The notes beneath the pieces are model-generated. The model had not been told where the DNA came from and ran no database searches. It saw nothing but the letters and a program-made list of their open reading frames with translations. Shown here in pieces: positions 19,382-29,159 of a DNA stretch of 64,000 nucleotides; positions within the stretch are counted from its first letter, which is position 1; the number at the start of each line of letters is the position of its first letter. The translations under genes were made by a program, and so were the position numbers. Source of the stretch: Thermohalobaculum sp039027855 (GTDB lineage Bacteria; Pseudomonadota; Alphaproteobacteria; Rhodobacterales; Rhodobacteraceae); contig JBCCJI010000012.1 of NCBI GenBank assembly GCA_039027855.1, positions 50,702 to 114,701 on the forward strand, in the 5' to 3' direction.

Positions 19382-22375
19382 ATGCAGATCATCCGCGACG
19401 CCAGCCAAAGCCCGCTCGCCCGCCGCCTTGGTAACGAGATTGCCGGCGAGGTGATGTTCGATCCCGGCAGCCGTGGCCGCTATGCGACCGATGCCTCGAT
19501 CTACCAGATGGTGCCGGCCGGCGTCGTCGTGCCCCGCTCGGGCGATGATGTGGCCGCGGTGCTGGCGACGGCGCGCGACGAGGGGCTCAGCATCACCATG
19601 CGGGGCGGCGGCACCTCGCAATGCGGGCAGACGGTCAACAGCGGCATCGTGCTCGACTGCGTGCCCCATCTCGGCCGGATCCTTGAGATCGACGTCGAGA
19701 ACCGCAGCGCCGTGGTCGAGCCCGGCGTGGTGCTCGACACGCTCAATCGGGTGCTGAAGCCGCATGGGCTGTGGTTCCCGGTAGATGTCTCCACCGGCTC
19801 GCGCGCGACCATCGGGGGGATGACGGCCAACAACTCCTGCGGCGCCCGCTCGCGCCGCTACGGCATGATGCGCGACAACGTCATCGCCATCGATGCGCTG
19901 ATGGCCGACGGCACGCGCGCGCGGTTCGGCGCCCTGACCCCCGGCGCCAATTTCGGCGCTGTCGACGCGGGGCTGGCGGCCGATTTGCTGGAGCTTGGTC
20001 GCGTCGAGGCTAGCGAGATCGACGCCCGCTTTCCCAAGGTCGACCGCCGCGTTGGCGGCTACAATTTCGACGCGCTGATCCCGCCCGAAGCGGCAGAGAG
20101 CGACGGCCGCCCTATCAATCTCGCCCATCTGCTGGTCGGCTCAGAGGGCACGCTGGCGATCTCGGAACGGATCACGCTGAAGCTCTCGCCGCTGCCGGGC
20201 GCCAAGCTGACCGGCGTGTGCCACTTCCCGACCTTTCGCGAGGCGATGGAGGCGACGCAGCATCTGGTCAAGCTCGACCCGATGGGCGTGGAGTTGATCG
20301 ACCACAACCTGATCCGGTTGGCAGAGGACAACGCGGTCTTCAAACCGATCCTGGCCGAGTTCGTGCGCGGCGAGCCCGAAGCGCTGCTGCTGGTCGAGTT
20401 CGCCGAACCCGAAATGGTCGAGAACCGCCGCCGCCTCGACGCGCTGCACGATGTGATGAGCGATCTCGGCTTCGCGTTCGGCGTGCCGGGCAAGCGCGAG
20501 GGCGGCGTAGTCGAGGCGACCGATCCCGGCCTGCAGGCGCGCATCGGCGAGGTCCGCAAACAGGGCCTCAACATCATGATGAGCATGAAGTCCGAGGGCA
20601 AACCCGTCAGTTTCGTCGAAGACTGCTGCGTGCGGCTGGAGGATCTCGCCGACTATACCGAGAACCTAACCGCGATCTTCCACAAGCATGGGACCGACGG
20701 CACCTGGTACGCCCATGCCTCGGTCGGGACGCTGCATGTCCGCCCGGTGCTGAACCTGAAGCAAGACACCGGCGTGAAGGCTCTGCGCGCGATCGCCGAC
20801 GAGGCGATGGCCCTGGTGCAGTCCTACCAGGGCTCGCATTCGGGCGAGCATGGCGACGGCATCGTCCGCTCGGAATTCCACGAGCGGATGTTCGGCAGCC
20901 GGATGGTCCGGAACTTCAGGAAGGTCAAGGAACGCTTTGACCCCACTGGCGTGTTGAACCCCCGCAAGATCGTCGACGCACCGCGCATGGATGACCGCAG
21001 CCTGATGCGCTATGGCCCGGGCTATACTGTGCCCGAGGTCGACACGGTGCTGGACTGGCCCGGCCACAAGGGCGCCGGGCGCGGCCTGCAGGGCGCGGTC
21101 GAGATGTGCAACAACAACGGCGCCTGCCGAAAGCTCGAAGGGGGCGTGATGTGCCCCTCGTACCGCGCGACCCGCGAGGAGCGGGACAGCGTGCGCGGCC
21201 GGGCCAATACCCTACGCCTTGCGCTGTCGGGGCAGATCGAGGGGGGGCTTGCCTCGGCGCCCGTCGCCGAGGCAATGAAGCACTGTGTCGGTTGCAAGGC
21301 CTGCCGGCGCGAATGCCCGATGGCCGTCGACATGGCGGCGATGAAATCCGAAGCGGCCCGCGCGAGGGCCGAGCTGCGGGGCCTGCACCTGCGTGAACTG
21401 CTGGTCGCGCATATGCCGGCCTATGCACCGCTCGCCGCGCGCTTTCCGACGCTCAGCAACCTGCGCAATCGGAGCCCCCTGCTGGCCAAGCTGATGGAGC
21501 GGGTGGTGGGCCTGGACGCGACGCGTCCCCTGCCCGAATGGCGCGGCGACTGGTACCGCACGCCCGACACGCCCGAGGCGATGCTGGACGCCGACGTCAT
21601 CCTGTTCGCCGACACCTTCAACCGCCATTTCGAACCTGAACACTTGCGCGCCGCGCGCCGCGTGCTGGAGGCCGCGGGCCTGCGCGTCGCCCACGCGGTG
21701 GCGGGGGCCGAGGATGGCCGGCCCGAGCGCTCGCTCTGCTGCGGGCGGACCTATCTCTCGACGGGTCTGGCAGACCGGGCCAAGGTCGAGATGGCGCGCA
21801 CCGCCGCGGCGCTCGCTCCGGCGTTGTCGCGTGGCATTCCAGTCGTGGGGCTCGAACCCTCCTGCGTGCTGTCCTTCCGCGACGAGGTGCCACGTGTGCT
21901 GGGCCGCGCGGTCTGGCCGGCCGAGTGGGACGGCCGTGTGATGCTGTTCGAGGAATATCTGGCGAGCCCTCTGGCCCAAGGTCACAATCTGCCCCTCGGC
22001 CCCGTGGCGGCGCGGAAGGCCCTGGTGCATGGGCACTGCCACCAGAAATCCTATGGCCAGATGGGTCCGGTCGAGGCCGTGCTCCGCCGTATCCCGGGAT
22101 TGGAGGTCGAGGTGGTCGAGACCTCCTGCTGCGGCATGGCCGGCAGCTTTGGCTACCAGGCCGAGACCGCCGAGGTCTCGCGCCGCATGGCCGAAGCCTC
22201 GCTGGTCCCGGCCGTGCGTGCCGCCGATGCCGACACGATCATCCTGGCCGATGGCACCTCGTGCCGCCACCAGATCGCCGATCTGGCCGAGCGCGAGGCC
22301 GTGCATGTGGCGATTATCGTGGCAGAGGCGATGGATGCGGCCGGTATCGTCGATCAACCCATGGCCGCAGAATGA
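19382..22375 (+). CDS. FAD-linked oxidase fused to Fe-S/CCG electron-transfer domain (YdiJ/D-2-hydroxyacid dehydrogenase type)
   Basis: A 997-residue flavoprotein predicted to oxidise a D-2-hydroxy acid (lactate, glycolate or 2-hydroxyglutarate class) and pass electrons through Fe-S clusters to the membrane chain. The N-terminal PCMH FAD-binding domain (about 40-260) shows MRGGGTSQCGQTV and GGMTANNSCGARSRRYG; the FAD-oxidase C domain follows (about 290-550). Cys motifs CNNNGACRK ... MCPSY and HCVGCKACRRECPM (near 634) are the ferredoxin part, and two CCG-type motifs (LCCGRTYLSTG, ETSCCGMAGSFGY) close the protein. Length matches E. coli YdiJ (about 1018). ATG 19382 is chosen over an upstream frame start at 19301 because homology begins here. 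It overlaps the GntR gene. Confidence 0.9.
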   Translation: MQIIRDASQSPLARRLGNEIAGEVMFDPGSRGRYATDASIYQMVPAGVVVPRSGDDVAAVLATARDEGLSITMRGGGTSQCGQTVNSGIVLDCVPHLGRILEIDVENRSAVVEPGVVLDTLNRVLKPHGLWFPVDVSTGSRATIGGMTANNSCGARSRRYGMMRDNVIAIDALMADGTRARFGALTPGANFGAVDAGLAADLLELGRVEASEIDARFPKVDRRVGGYNFDALIPPEAAESDGRPINLAHLLVGSEGTLAISERITLKLSPLPGAKLTGVCHFPTFREAMEATQHLVKLDPMGVELIDHNLIRLAEDNAVFKPILAEFVRGEPEALLLVEFAEPEMVENRRRLDALHDVMSDLGFAFGVPGKREGGVVEATDPGLQARIGEVRKQGLNIMMSMKSEGKPVSFVEDCCVRLEDLADYTENLTAIFHKHGTDGTWYAHASVGTLHVRPVLNLKQDTGVKALRAIADEAMALVQSYQGSHSGEHGDGIVRSEFHERMFGSRMVRNFRKVKERFDPTGVLNPRKIVDAPRMDDRSLMRYGPGYTVPEVDTVLDWPGHKGAGRGLQGAVEMCNNNGACRKLEGGVMCPSYRATREERDSVRGRANTLRLALSGQIEGGLASAPVAEAMKHCVGCKACRRECPMAVDMAAMKSEAARARAELRGLHLRELLVAHMPAYAPLAARFPTLSNLRNRSPLLAKLMERVVGLDATRPLPEWRGDWYRTPDTPEAMLDADVILFADTFNRHFEPEHLRAARRVLEAAGLRVAHAVAGAEDGRPERSLCCGRTYLSTGLADRAKVEMARTAAALAPALSRGIPVVGLEPSCVLSFRDEVPRVLGRAVWPAEWDGRVMLFEEYLASPLAQGHNLPLGPVAARKALVHGHCHQKSYGQMGPVEAVLRRIPGLEVEVVETSCCGMAGSFGYQAETAEVSRRMAEASLVPAVRAADADTIILADGTSCRHQIADLAEREAVHVAIIVAEAMDAAGIVDQPMAAE

Positions 22376-23079
22376 TGAACGCCCCAGGCACGATCCGCGA
22401 CGCCCTGCCCCGCCGCACCCTCGGCCCCGCCATCGCGGAGCGGCTGCGCGAGGAAATCGTCGATGGAAGGCTCGCCCCGGGCCTGAAGCTCAACGAACGG
22501 GTGCTCTGCGAGCGGCTCGACGTCTCGCGCACGCCACTCAGAGAAGCGCTCGGCATCCTCGCGGCCGAGGGTCTGATCGCCATCTCGCCCCATCGCGGCG
22601 CGCGCGTGAGCAAGGTGACGCTGGACGAGCTTGAGGAGGTCTTTCCCGTCATGGCAGCGCTGGAGCGATTGACCGGCGAACGGGCCGCGAGGCTCGCGAG
22701 CGAGGAGGAAATCGCCGCCATCGCCCGGCTGACCGAGCGCATGACGGCGACATGGCAAGCGCGGGAGCGGCGTGAGTACTTTGACCTCAACCAAGCGATC
22801 CATGCGGGCCTTTTGGCCGCCGCGCGCAATCCGACGCTCGCCGCCCATGCGGGCACACTGGATGCGCGCATCCGCCGTGGCCGCTACCGGGCCAACCTGA
22901 CCGAGACGCGTTGGGCCAAGGCGGTGGCCGAACATGACGCGATCCTCGATGCGCTGACAGCGCGCGACGGCGCGCGCCTCGGCAGCCGCCTCGCCAATCA
23001 CCTGGAGGCAACCCTGGGCGCGCTGCGGACAGCGCTGACGGAGGGCATCGACCGGCGCCGGGAGAGTGCACATGGCTGA
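22372..23079 (+). CDS. GntR-family transcriptional regulator, FCD (FadR) subfamily
   Basis: A 235-residue DNA-binding regulator. The N-terminal winged helix spans residues about 18-85 (LREEIVDGRLAPGLKLNERV, CERLDVSRTPLREALGILAA), a textbook GntR helix-turn-helix. The C-terminal FCD ligand-binding domain carries the expected His/Asp metal positions (NQAIHAGLLAAA, AEHDAILDAL, ANHLEATL). The start overlaps the oxidase stop (ATGATGA), and its own stop is inside the next gene, so the three genes form a tight operon. Members sense organic acids; the effector is likely the oxidase substrate or product. The TTGTATACAA site near 19350 is the probable operator. Confidence 0.9.
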   Translation: MMNAPGTIRDALPRRTLGPAIAERLREEIVDGRLAPGLKLNERVLCERLDVSRTPLREALGILAAEGLIAISPHRGARVSKVTLDELEEVFPVMAALERLTGERAARLASEEEIAAIARLTERMTATWQARERREYFDLNQAIHAGLLAAARNPTLAAHAGTLDARIRRGRYRANLTETRWAKAVAEHDAILDALTARDGARLGSRLANHLEATLGALRTALTEGIDRRRESAHG

Positions 23080-24253
23080 TCTGGCCGAGAGAGGCGCCGA
23101 TCATGGCACCCCCACTATGCGCCGCCCGGCGGAACCCGGCTTCAGCGCCGCGGCGATCGACACGCCGGCACTCGTCGTCGACCTTGACGCGATGGAGGCG
23201 AATATCGCGCGCATGGCCCGCGAAGCAGCGGCGCTTAGCATGCGGCTCCGTGCCCATGCTAAGACGCATAAATGCACCGCCATCGCCCGGGCTCAGGTTG
23301 CGGCTGGCGCCGTGGGCGTCGCCGTCCAAAAGGTCGGTGAGGCCGAGGCGATGGTCGATGGCGGCATCCGCGATGTGCTGGTCACCAACCAGATCATCGC
23401 GCCGGCAAAGCTCGACCGCCTCGCAGCCCTGGCACGGCGCGCGACACTGGGGCTTTGCGTCGACAGCGGCGAGGGTGCGGTGCGCGCGTCGACGGCCGCA
23501 ACGGCGGCCGGGGTCACACTGGACGTCATGATTGAGATCGATGTCGGCCAGGCCCGCTGTGGCGTGCGCCCCGGGGCGGAGGCTCTTGCGCTCGCGCGCC
23601 AGGTCGCCGGTTTGCCTGGGCTGCGCTTCGCCGGGCTGCAGGCCTATCACGGGGGAATCCAGCACCTTGCAACGCCGGCGGAACGCGCCGCCGCCGTCGC
23701 TGCTTTCACCCAACCGACGCGCGACACCGCCGATGCGCTGAGCGCCGCCGGTCTCGCGCCCAAGACCGTGGGCGGGGCCGGCACGGGCAGTTTCCGCCAT
23801 GAAGCCGCCGCCGGTGTCTGGAACGAGATCCAACCGGGCTCCTACGTGCTGATGGATGCGGATTACGGAGGCCTCGACACCGGCGATGAAGCGCCGTTTG
23901 CCCATGCGCTCTATCTGGCGACCACTGTCATCAGCCGGCGAGACGGGGGGCATGCCGTCCTCGATGCCGGGCACAAGGCGGCCTCGATCGACTGCGGCCC
24001 GCCGGTGCCGGTCTGGCCCCCCGGGGCAAGGGCGACGTCGCTCAATGATGAGCACACGGTGCTGGCGCTTCCGGGCGGTCATGAGCTGCCGCTTGGCGCA
24101 CCCTGCTGGCTCATTCCGGGGCATGTGGACCCGACCGTGAACCTGCATGATTGGCTGGTGGCCGTGCGCGGGCTCGAGCTGAAGGACGGCCGCCCCGTGG
24201 CCGGGACGGTCGAGGCGGTGTGGCGCGTCGATGCACGTGGCGCTTACAGCTGA
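23072..24253 (+). CDS. DSD1-family PLP enzyme (D-threonine aldolase / 3-hydroxyaspartate aldolase / D-serine dehydratase-like)
   Basis: A 393-residue fold-type III PLP enzyme acting on a D-3-hydroxyamino acid, either by aldol cleavage to glycine plus an aldehyde/glyoxylate or by dehydration. The alanine-racemase-like barrel opens with IDTPALVVDLDAMEANI, and the PLP lysine is K64 in AHAKTHKC. Near the C-terminus LNDEH and IPGHVDPTVNLHD supply the metal-binding His/Asp typical of D-threonine aldolases. ATG 23072 with GGGAGAG upstream is preferred over GTG 23066; the gene overlaps the GntR stop by eight bases. The pairing with a D-hydroxyacid oxidase suggests one catabolic route, for instance hydroxyaspartate or D-threonine use with glyoxylate/glycine as intermediates. 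The substrate remains open. Confidence 0.85.
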   Translation: MADLAERGADHGTPTMRRPAEPGFSAAAIDTPALVVDLDAMEANIARMAREAAALSMRLRAHAKTHKCTAIARAQVAAGAVGVAVQKVGEAEAMVDGGIRDVLVTNQIIAPAKLDRLAALARRATLGLCVDSGEGAVRASTAATAAGVTLDVMIEIDVGQARCGVRPGAEALALARQVAGLPGLRFAGLQAYHGGIQHLATPAERAAAVAAFTQPTRDTADALSAAGLAPKTVGGAGTGSFRHEAAAGVWNEIQPGSYVLMDADYGGLDTGDEAPFAHALYLATTVISRRDGGHAVLDAGHKAASIDCGPPVPVWPPGARATSLNDEHTVLALPGGHELPLGAPCWLIPGHVDPTVNLHDWLVAVRGLELKDGRPVAGTVEAVWRVDARGAYS

Positions 24254-24466
24254 GGCGGAGCCGTTGGCATGGCGTCCGTCATGCGCCAGTCTTTGCGCAT
24301 GACGGCAAGGCGCGCATGTGAGGGCGAGCACCGGGTTGTCGGTCAGCGCTTCAGCCGATAGTTGGAATTCTGCGCAAGTGCACAATAGGTGCGCGCACAG
24401 GGCGCGCGGTGCCATCTCTCGGGGGTCACCCCGTCAGCTACTGTCGACCCGACCCGGGAGGTCCGG

Positions 24467-26668
24467 ATGACCGAGCTAACCCAGCCGACCGCCACCCTCC
24501 TGCCCGAGGCTGAGATCCAGGCGCTGGTGAGCGGCGCGCATTGGGATCCGTTTGCCGTGCTGGGCCCGCATCGCGCAGGCGCTGGTTGGGTGATCCGCGC
24601 GCTGATCCCCGGGGCCGAGCGGGTCAGCGTTATCCGCGACGGCAAAGCCCTGGCCCGCATGCACCCCATCGCCGTCGATCTCTGGGAGGGCGCGCTGCCT
24701 GACGTCCCCGGTCGCTACCTGCTGGAGGCCAAACGCGAGGCTGAGCGCTGGATCGTCGATGACGCCTATCGCTTTGGCCCGGTCCTTGGGGAGCAGGACG
24801 AGTACCTGCTGGCCGAGGGCACGCATGGCGACCTCTGGCGTGTCCTCGGCGCCCATCCGCGCCGGCATGAGGGCGTCGACGGCGTCAGTTTCGCCGTCTG
24901 GGCGCCGGGGGCCAAACGCATCTCGGTCGTGGGCGATTTCAACCAATGGGACGGGCGGCGCCATGTCATGCGCTGGCGCGGCTCATCGGGCATCGCCGAG
25001 ATCTTCGTGCCCGCCATCGGGCCTGGCGCGCGATACAAGTACGAGGTGCTGGGCGGCGACGGACAGATCCATCTCAAGGCCGATCCCGTGGGCTTCGGCT
25101 CCGAGCATCCGCCGGCCAACGCCTCTGTCGTGCGCGGTCTTGGCGCTCACGACTGGGGCGACGCGGACTGGATGGCCGGCCGCGCCACACACCAGCACCG
25201 CGAGGCGCCGATCTCGATCTACGAGGTGCATCTGCCAAGCTGGCAGCGGGGCCTGGACGGCAGCGTGCTCGACTGGGACGCGCTAGCGGCGCGCCTCATC
25301 CCTTACGCCGCCGATCTCGGCTTTACCCATCTCGAGCTGATGCCGGTCTCGGAATACCCCTTTGACGGCTCATGGGGGTATCAGCCGGTGGGGCTCTATG
25401 CGCCGACCTCGCGCCATGGCGATCTCGACGGGTTCCGCCGCTTCGTCGACGCGGCGCATCGCGCGGGGCTCGGCATCATCCTCGACTGGGTCGTGGGCCA
25501 TTTCCCGACAGACCCCCACGGCCTCGGCCGGTTCGACGGCACGCCGCTTTACGAACACGCCGACCCGCGCGAGGGGTTCCACCAGGACTGGAACACGCTG
25601 ATCTACAACTACGGCCGGCGCGAGGTGCAGAACTACCTGGTCGCCAATGCCCATTTCTGGATGGAGGAGTTCCACCTCGACGCCATCCGCGTCGATGCCG
25701 TCGCCTCGATGCTCTATCGCGACTACAGCCGGAAAGAGGGCGAATGGGTCCCGAACCGCCATGGCGGGCGCGAGAACCTGGAGGCCATCGCCTTCCTGCA
25801 GCGGGTCAACAGCGAGGTCTATGCCCGCTTTCCCGGCGCCATGACGGTGGCCGAGGAATCAACCGCCTGGCCCGGCGTCTCGGCGCCCGTGCATGACGGC
25901 GGCCTGGGCTTTGGGTTCAAATGGAACATGGGCTGGATGAACGACACCCTCGCCTACATGGGCGAGGCGCACGAGCATCGCGCCCATCACCACGACAAGC
26001 TCACCTTCGGCCTGCTCTATGCATTCTCCGAGAACTTTATCCTGCCGCTCAGCCATGACGAGGTGGTGCATGGCAAGGGCTCGATCCTCGGCCGCATGCC
26101 GGGCGACTGGTGGCAGCGCCGTGCCAATCTGCGCGCCTATTACGGCTTCATGTGGGGGCATCCGGGCAAGAAGCTGCTCTTCATGGGCCAGGAGTTCGGG
26201 CAGACAACCGAGTGGGACCACCAGACCACGATCGACTGGGCCGCGGCCGAGACCCCGGATCATGATGGCATTCGTCGGCTGGTGCGCGATCTGAACCGCC
26301 TCTACCGCGAGACCCCGGCGCTTCATGCCCGAGACTGCGTGGGCGAGGGCTTCGAATGGGTCGATGGCGGCGCGAACGAGGCCTCGGTCGTCGCCTGGCT
26401 GCGCCATGGGCCGGAGGGCAGCGAGCCGGTGTTGGTGATCGCCAACTTCTCCCGCTTCGAGCGCCACGACTGGCGCTTTGGCGTGCCCCGTGAGGGCCAT
26501 TGGGACGAGATCCTGAACACCGACGCCGTCGCGTATGGCGGCACCGGGCGCGGGAATATGGGCGGGGTCGAGACATCCGGCCCCGGCGAGCATGGCAAGC
26601 CCTTCGGCATGACCGTGACGCTGCCGCCCCTCTCGGCTCTCTATTTCCGTTTCCGCCCTAATGGGTAA
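24467..26668 (+). CDS. glgB: 1,4-alpha-glucan branching enzyme
   Basis: A 733-residue enzyme that cuts alpha-1,4 chains and re-attaches them through alpha-1,6 bonds in glycogen. Length matches E. coli GlgB (728). The N-terminal region shows SGAHWDPFAVLGPH and a CBM48 (about 115-210, FAVWAPGAKRISVVGDFNQW). The GH13 catalytic domain has FTHLELMPVSEYPFDGSWGY, nucleophile D410 in AIRVDAVASML, proton donor E463 in TVAEESTAWP and LSHDEVVHGK for the third carboxylate. ATG 24467 is set by GGGAGG nine bases upstream; the open frame extends to 24389 without a ribosome-binding site. No glgA, glgC, glgP or glgX gene follows, which is unusual; the next gene is another GH13-type enzyme. Confidence 0.95.
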   Translation: MTELTQPTATLLPEAEIQALVSGAHWDPFAVLGPHRAGAGWVIRALIPGAERVSVIRDGKALARMHPIAVDLWEGALPDVPGRYLLEAKREAERWIVDDAYRFGPVLGEQDEYLLAEGTHGDLWRVLGAHPRRHEGVDGVSFAVWAPGAKRISVVGDFNQWDGRRHVMRWRGSSGIAEIFVPAIGPGARYKYEVLGGDGQIHLKADPVGFGSEHPPANASVVRGLGAHDWGDADWMAGRATHQHREAPISIYEVHLPSWQRGLDGSVLDWDALAARLIPYAADLGFTHLELMPVSEYPFDGSWGYQPVGLYAPTSRHGDLDGFRRFVDAAHRAGLGIILDWVVGHFPTDPHGLGRFDGTPLYEHADPREGFHQDWNTLIYNYGRREVQNYLVANAHFWMEEFHLDAIRVDAVASMLYRDYSRKEGEWVPNRHGGRENLEAIAFLQRVNSEVYARFPGAMTVAEESTAWPGVSAPVHDGGLGFGFKWNMGWMNDTLAYMGEAHEHRAHHHDKLTFGLLYAFSENFILPLSHDEVVHGKGSILGRMPGDWWQRRANLRAYYGFMWGHPGKKLLFMGQEFGQTTEWDHQTTIDWAAAETPDHDGIRRLVRDLNRLYRETPALHARDCVGEGFEWVDGGANEASVVAWLRHGPEGSEPVLVIANFSRFERHDWRFGVPREGHWDEILNTDAVAYGGTGRGNMGGVETSGPGEHGKPFGMTVTLPPLSALYFRFRPNG

Positions 26669-26741
26669 GGCTGGTCGGTAAGGCTGGCAGCGTCCGGCCC
26701 GGCGCGTTGAAGCGACCCGGGTCGCCACGGAGAGCGCTTGG

Positions 26742-29132
26742 ATGAACATCGTCGACACCCCCATTGCCGTCGATCATGACGCAACCGAGGCCATGGTCGC
26801 CTTCGCCCGCGATTGCACCGTGGGCGCCGAGACCGCCTTTGATGCAGCCAGCCAGATCGCGCGCCGACTTGGCGCCAACCTGCGCGAGGGGCGGGCTGAG
26901 TTCGGCTTCTGGGCCCCCGAGCTGCAGGAGCGCCGGGTGCCCGACGGCGATATCTTCCTGAAGATCCTCGAACCCGTCGAGCCGATCTCGCTGACGACGG
27001 CCCTTCAGGAAGCGCGGTTCCGGATCATCCACCTGCCCGTCGCACGGATGGATGCCTTCGTCTTTGCCGCCGTGTCGGGCCTGGTCGCCGGCACGCGTGA
27101 GCGGGTCGGTCATTTCTATGCGCTTGTCTGGCGCGACCACGAGGGCGCGTTTCACCGTATCCTCGACCCGATGGCGGTCAGCCTGCCCTTCGGCGTCTTC
27201 GCCCCGGCCGAGCTGTATGACATCGAGGCGATGCAGGCCGCGCGCAGCGACCGCGCCTATTTCGATGCCCTGCGCGAAACCGCGGGTCCCGACGGCGTTG
27301 CCAAGATCGGCCCCTCCACTAACATCCTGCAGATCCATGTGCCGACCGCGACGGCTGGGCGCACGATCGCTGCGCTCACACGCCAGATCGACTACCTCGC
27401 CGACCGGATCGAGCGTGGCGTGGCCCCCGAACCCGCCGACCGGATCTTTGCCGGATACGATGCCGTGCAGCTGCTCCCAGTCGAGCCGACGATCGCCTAC
27501 GAGGCCGGCCCGTCCTTTTGGGAATGGGCCACATCGCCACTGCCCGGAGAGATCACCGAGGCGGTCCTGCGCCAGCCCGATACCACCAACTGGGGCTATG
27601 ACGTCGTTATCTCGGGGAGCGCGGCGGTGAATCCCGCCATGCTGGAGACCGGGCGGCCGGACGAACTCGTCGATCTTGCCGCGGCGCTGCATAACTTTCC
27701 GAACAAGCCCAAGCAGTTGATCTTCGATGTCGTCTACGGCCACTCCGACAATCAGGGCCTCGACGCGCTCAACCGGCATTGGTTCTCCGGCCCCAACATG
27801 TACGGCCAGAACATCAGCTACCGAAACCCGGTGGTGCGCGCCGCGCTGCTGGAGATGCAGCGGCGCAAGGTGAATTTCGGCGCCGACGGGGTTCGCGTCG
27901 ACGGTGCGCAGGATTTCAAATGGTGGGATGCGGGCGCCGAGCAGAACCGCCATGACGACGAGTACCTACAGCAGATGTCCGATGTCGTGCAGGAGGTGGC
28001 GGGCACGCGCTATCGCCCTTGGATGATCTTCGAGGATGGCCGCCCTTGGCCGCAGGAGGACTGGGAACTCTCATCGACCTACCGCGCGGTGATCGAGACC
28101 CAGCGCGACGACGACGTGTTCCAGTGGGGGCCCCTCACCTTCGCCCACAACACGCCGTTCCTCTACACCTTCTGGCTGTCCAAGTGGTGGCGGATCCGCG
28201 AGATCCTGGAGCATGGCGAGAACTGGATCTCGGGCTGCGCCAACCATGACACGCTGCGCCGCGGCACCCAGATCAGCCCCAAGCTCAACATCAACACGCG
28301 CCTTGGCGACACGCGCATGGAGATCCTCGACAAGGCCTATGACAACCCGGCCGTGTCGCTGATCACCTACGCCGTCTTCCCGGGCGTGCCGATGGATTTC
28401 CTGAACGCCTCGGCCCGGGCCTCCTGGGGCTTTATCCGCAACCAGGACGATCGCTGGGGCGTGAAGGTCGTGGCCGAGGAAGCGATCTCGCTGAAATGGC
28501 AGGTCGACGAATACGCCTATTCGATCCCCGGCGCCTTCGAGCGGCTGAAAGCCATGGGGTTCGCAACCCGCGCCGATCTCGCACGGTTCTTCGAGTTCCT
28601 GCCCGCACTCGTTGAGGTCACGGAATACGATCTCGACGTCATCGCCAAGCTGTTGAACGAGGTCGACCCGCCGCTGGACGGGCCGCGTCCCTTCACCGTG
28701 CCCGTGCTGAAGGAGATCGCGCGCGCCTGGATGGACGACATGCACGACTACTGCAACGTATCGGCTTACTTCGAACTGCTGAGCGAGCGGCAGACGGCCT
28801 TCACTTTCGAGCTCCGCAAGCTGCGGCGGGCGCGGCCCTGGCTAAGGCGCAACCTCGGCCCGACCGATTTTTGCGACTATCGCCGGCCCGTGGATGGCAC
28901 GGCGCTCTTCACCGCGGTGCGCCAGGGGCCGGAAGGAGAGCGGCTCTACGCCCTTGCCCATCTCGAAGGAGGGCCCGTCCATGACCTCGACCCACTGTCG
29001 CTCGATGTGCCGGGGCTGGATCGGGGCAACTGGCGCCTGCTGCTCGCGACGCCGCCGATCGGCGAGGATTACCAAGGTGGCCCGCTGACACTGAAGGACA
29101 GCATGGGTCTCATCTTCGAGAGCCGTGATTAG
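26742..29132 (+). CDS. GH13-like alpha-glycosidase, possibly glucosylglycerol hydrolase
   Basis: A 796-residue cytoplasmic enzyme of the alpha-amylase superfamily. The three catalytic carboxylates are recognisable: nucleophile D387 in GADGVRVDGAQDFKWW, acid/base E431 in PWMIFEDGRPWP and transition-state stabiliser D503 in SGCANHDTLRRG. The barrel start VSLP-type and PKQLIFDVVYGHSDNQG (region I) are present. Sequence style and length recall the cyanobacterial glucosylglycerol hydrolase GghA group rather than maltogenic or debranching enzymes, so breakdown of a compatible solute is a reasonable guess. This assignment rests on memory of the family. The gene follows glgB by 73 bases, codirectionally. 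No signal peptide is visible. Confidence 0.72.
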   Translation: MNIVDTPIAVDHDATEAMVAFARDCTVGAETAFDAASQIARRLGANLREGRAEFGFWAPELQERRVPDGDIFLKILEPVEPISLTTALQEARFRIIHLPVARMDAFVFAAVSGLVAGTRERVGHFYALVWRDHEGAFHRILDPMAVSLPFGVFAPAELYDIEAMQAARSDRAYFDALRETAGPDGVAKIGPSTNILQIHVPTATAGRTIAALTRQIDYLADRIERGVAPEPADRIFAGYDAVQLLPVEPTIAYEAGPSFWEWATSPLPGEITEAVLRQPDTTNWGYDVVISGSAAVNPAMLETGRPDELVDLAAALHNFPNKPKQLIFDVVYGHSDNQGLDALNRHWFSGPNMYGQNISYRNPVVRAALLEMQRRKVNFGADGVRVDGAQDFKWWDAGAEQNRHDDEYLQQMSDVVQEVAGTRYRPWMIFEDGRPWPQEDWELSSTYRAVIETQRDDDVFQWGPLTFAHNTPFLYTFWLSKWWRIREILEHGENWISGCANHDTLRRGTQISPKLNINTRLGDTRMEILDKAYDNPAVSLITYAVFPGVPMDFLNASARASWGFIRNQDDRWGVKVVAEEAISLKWQVDEYAYSIPGAFERLKAMGFATRADLARFFEFLPALVEVTEYDLDVIAKLLNEVDPPLDGPRPFTVPVLKEIARAWMDDMHDYCNVSAYFELLSERQTAFTFELRKLRRARPWLRRNLGPTDFCDYRRPVDGTALFTAVRQGPEGERLYALAHLEGGPVHDLDPLSLDVPGLDRGNWRLLLATPPIGEDYQGGPLTLKDSMGLIFESRD

Positions 29133-29159
29133 ACTGGCCAAGGCGACGACGGCACCGGG

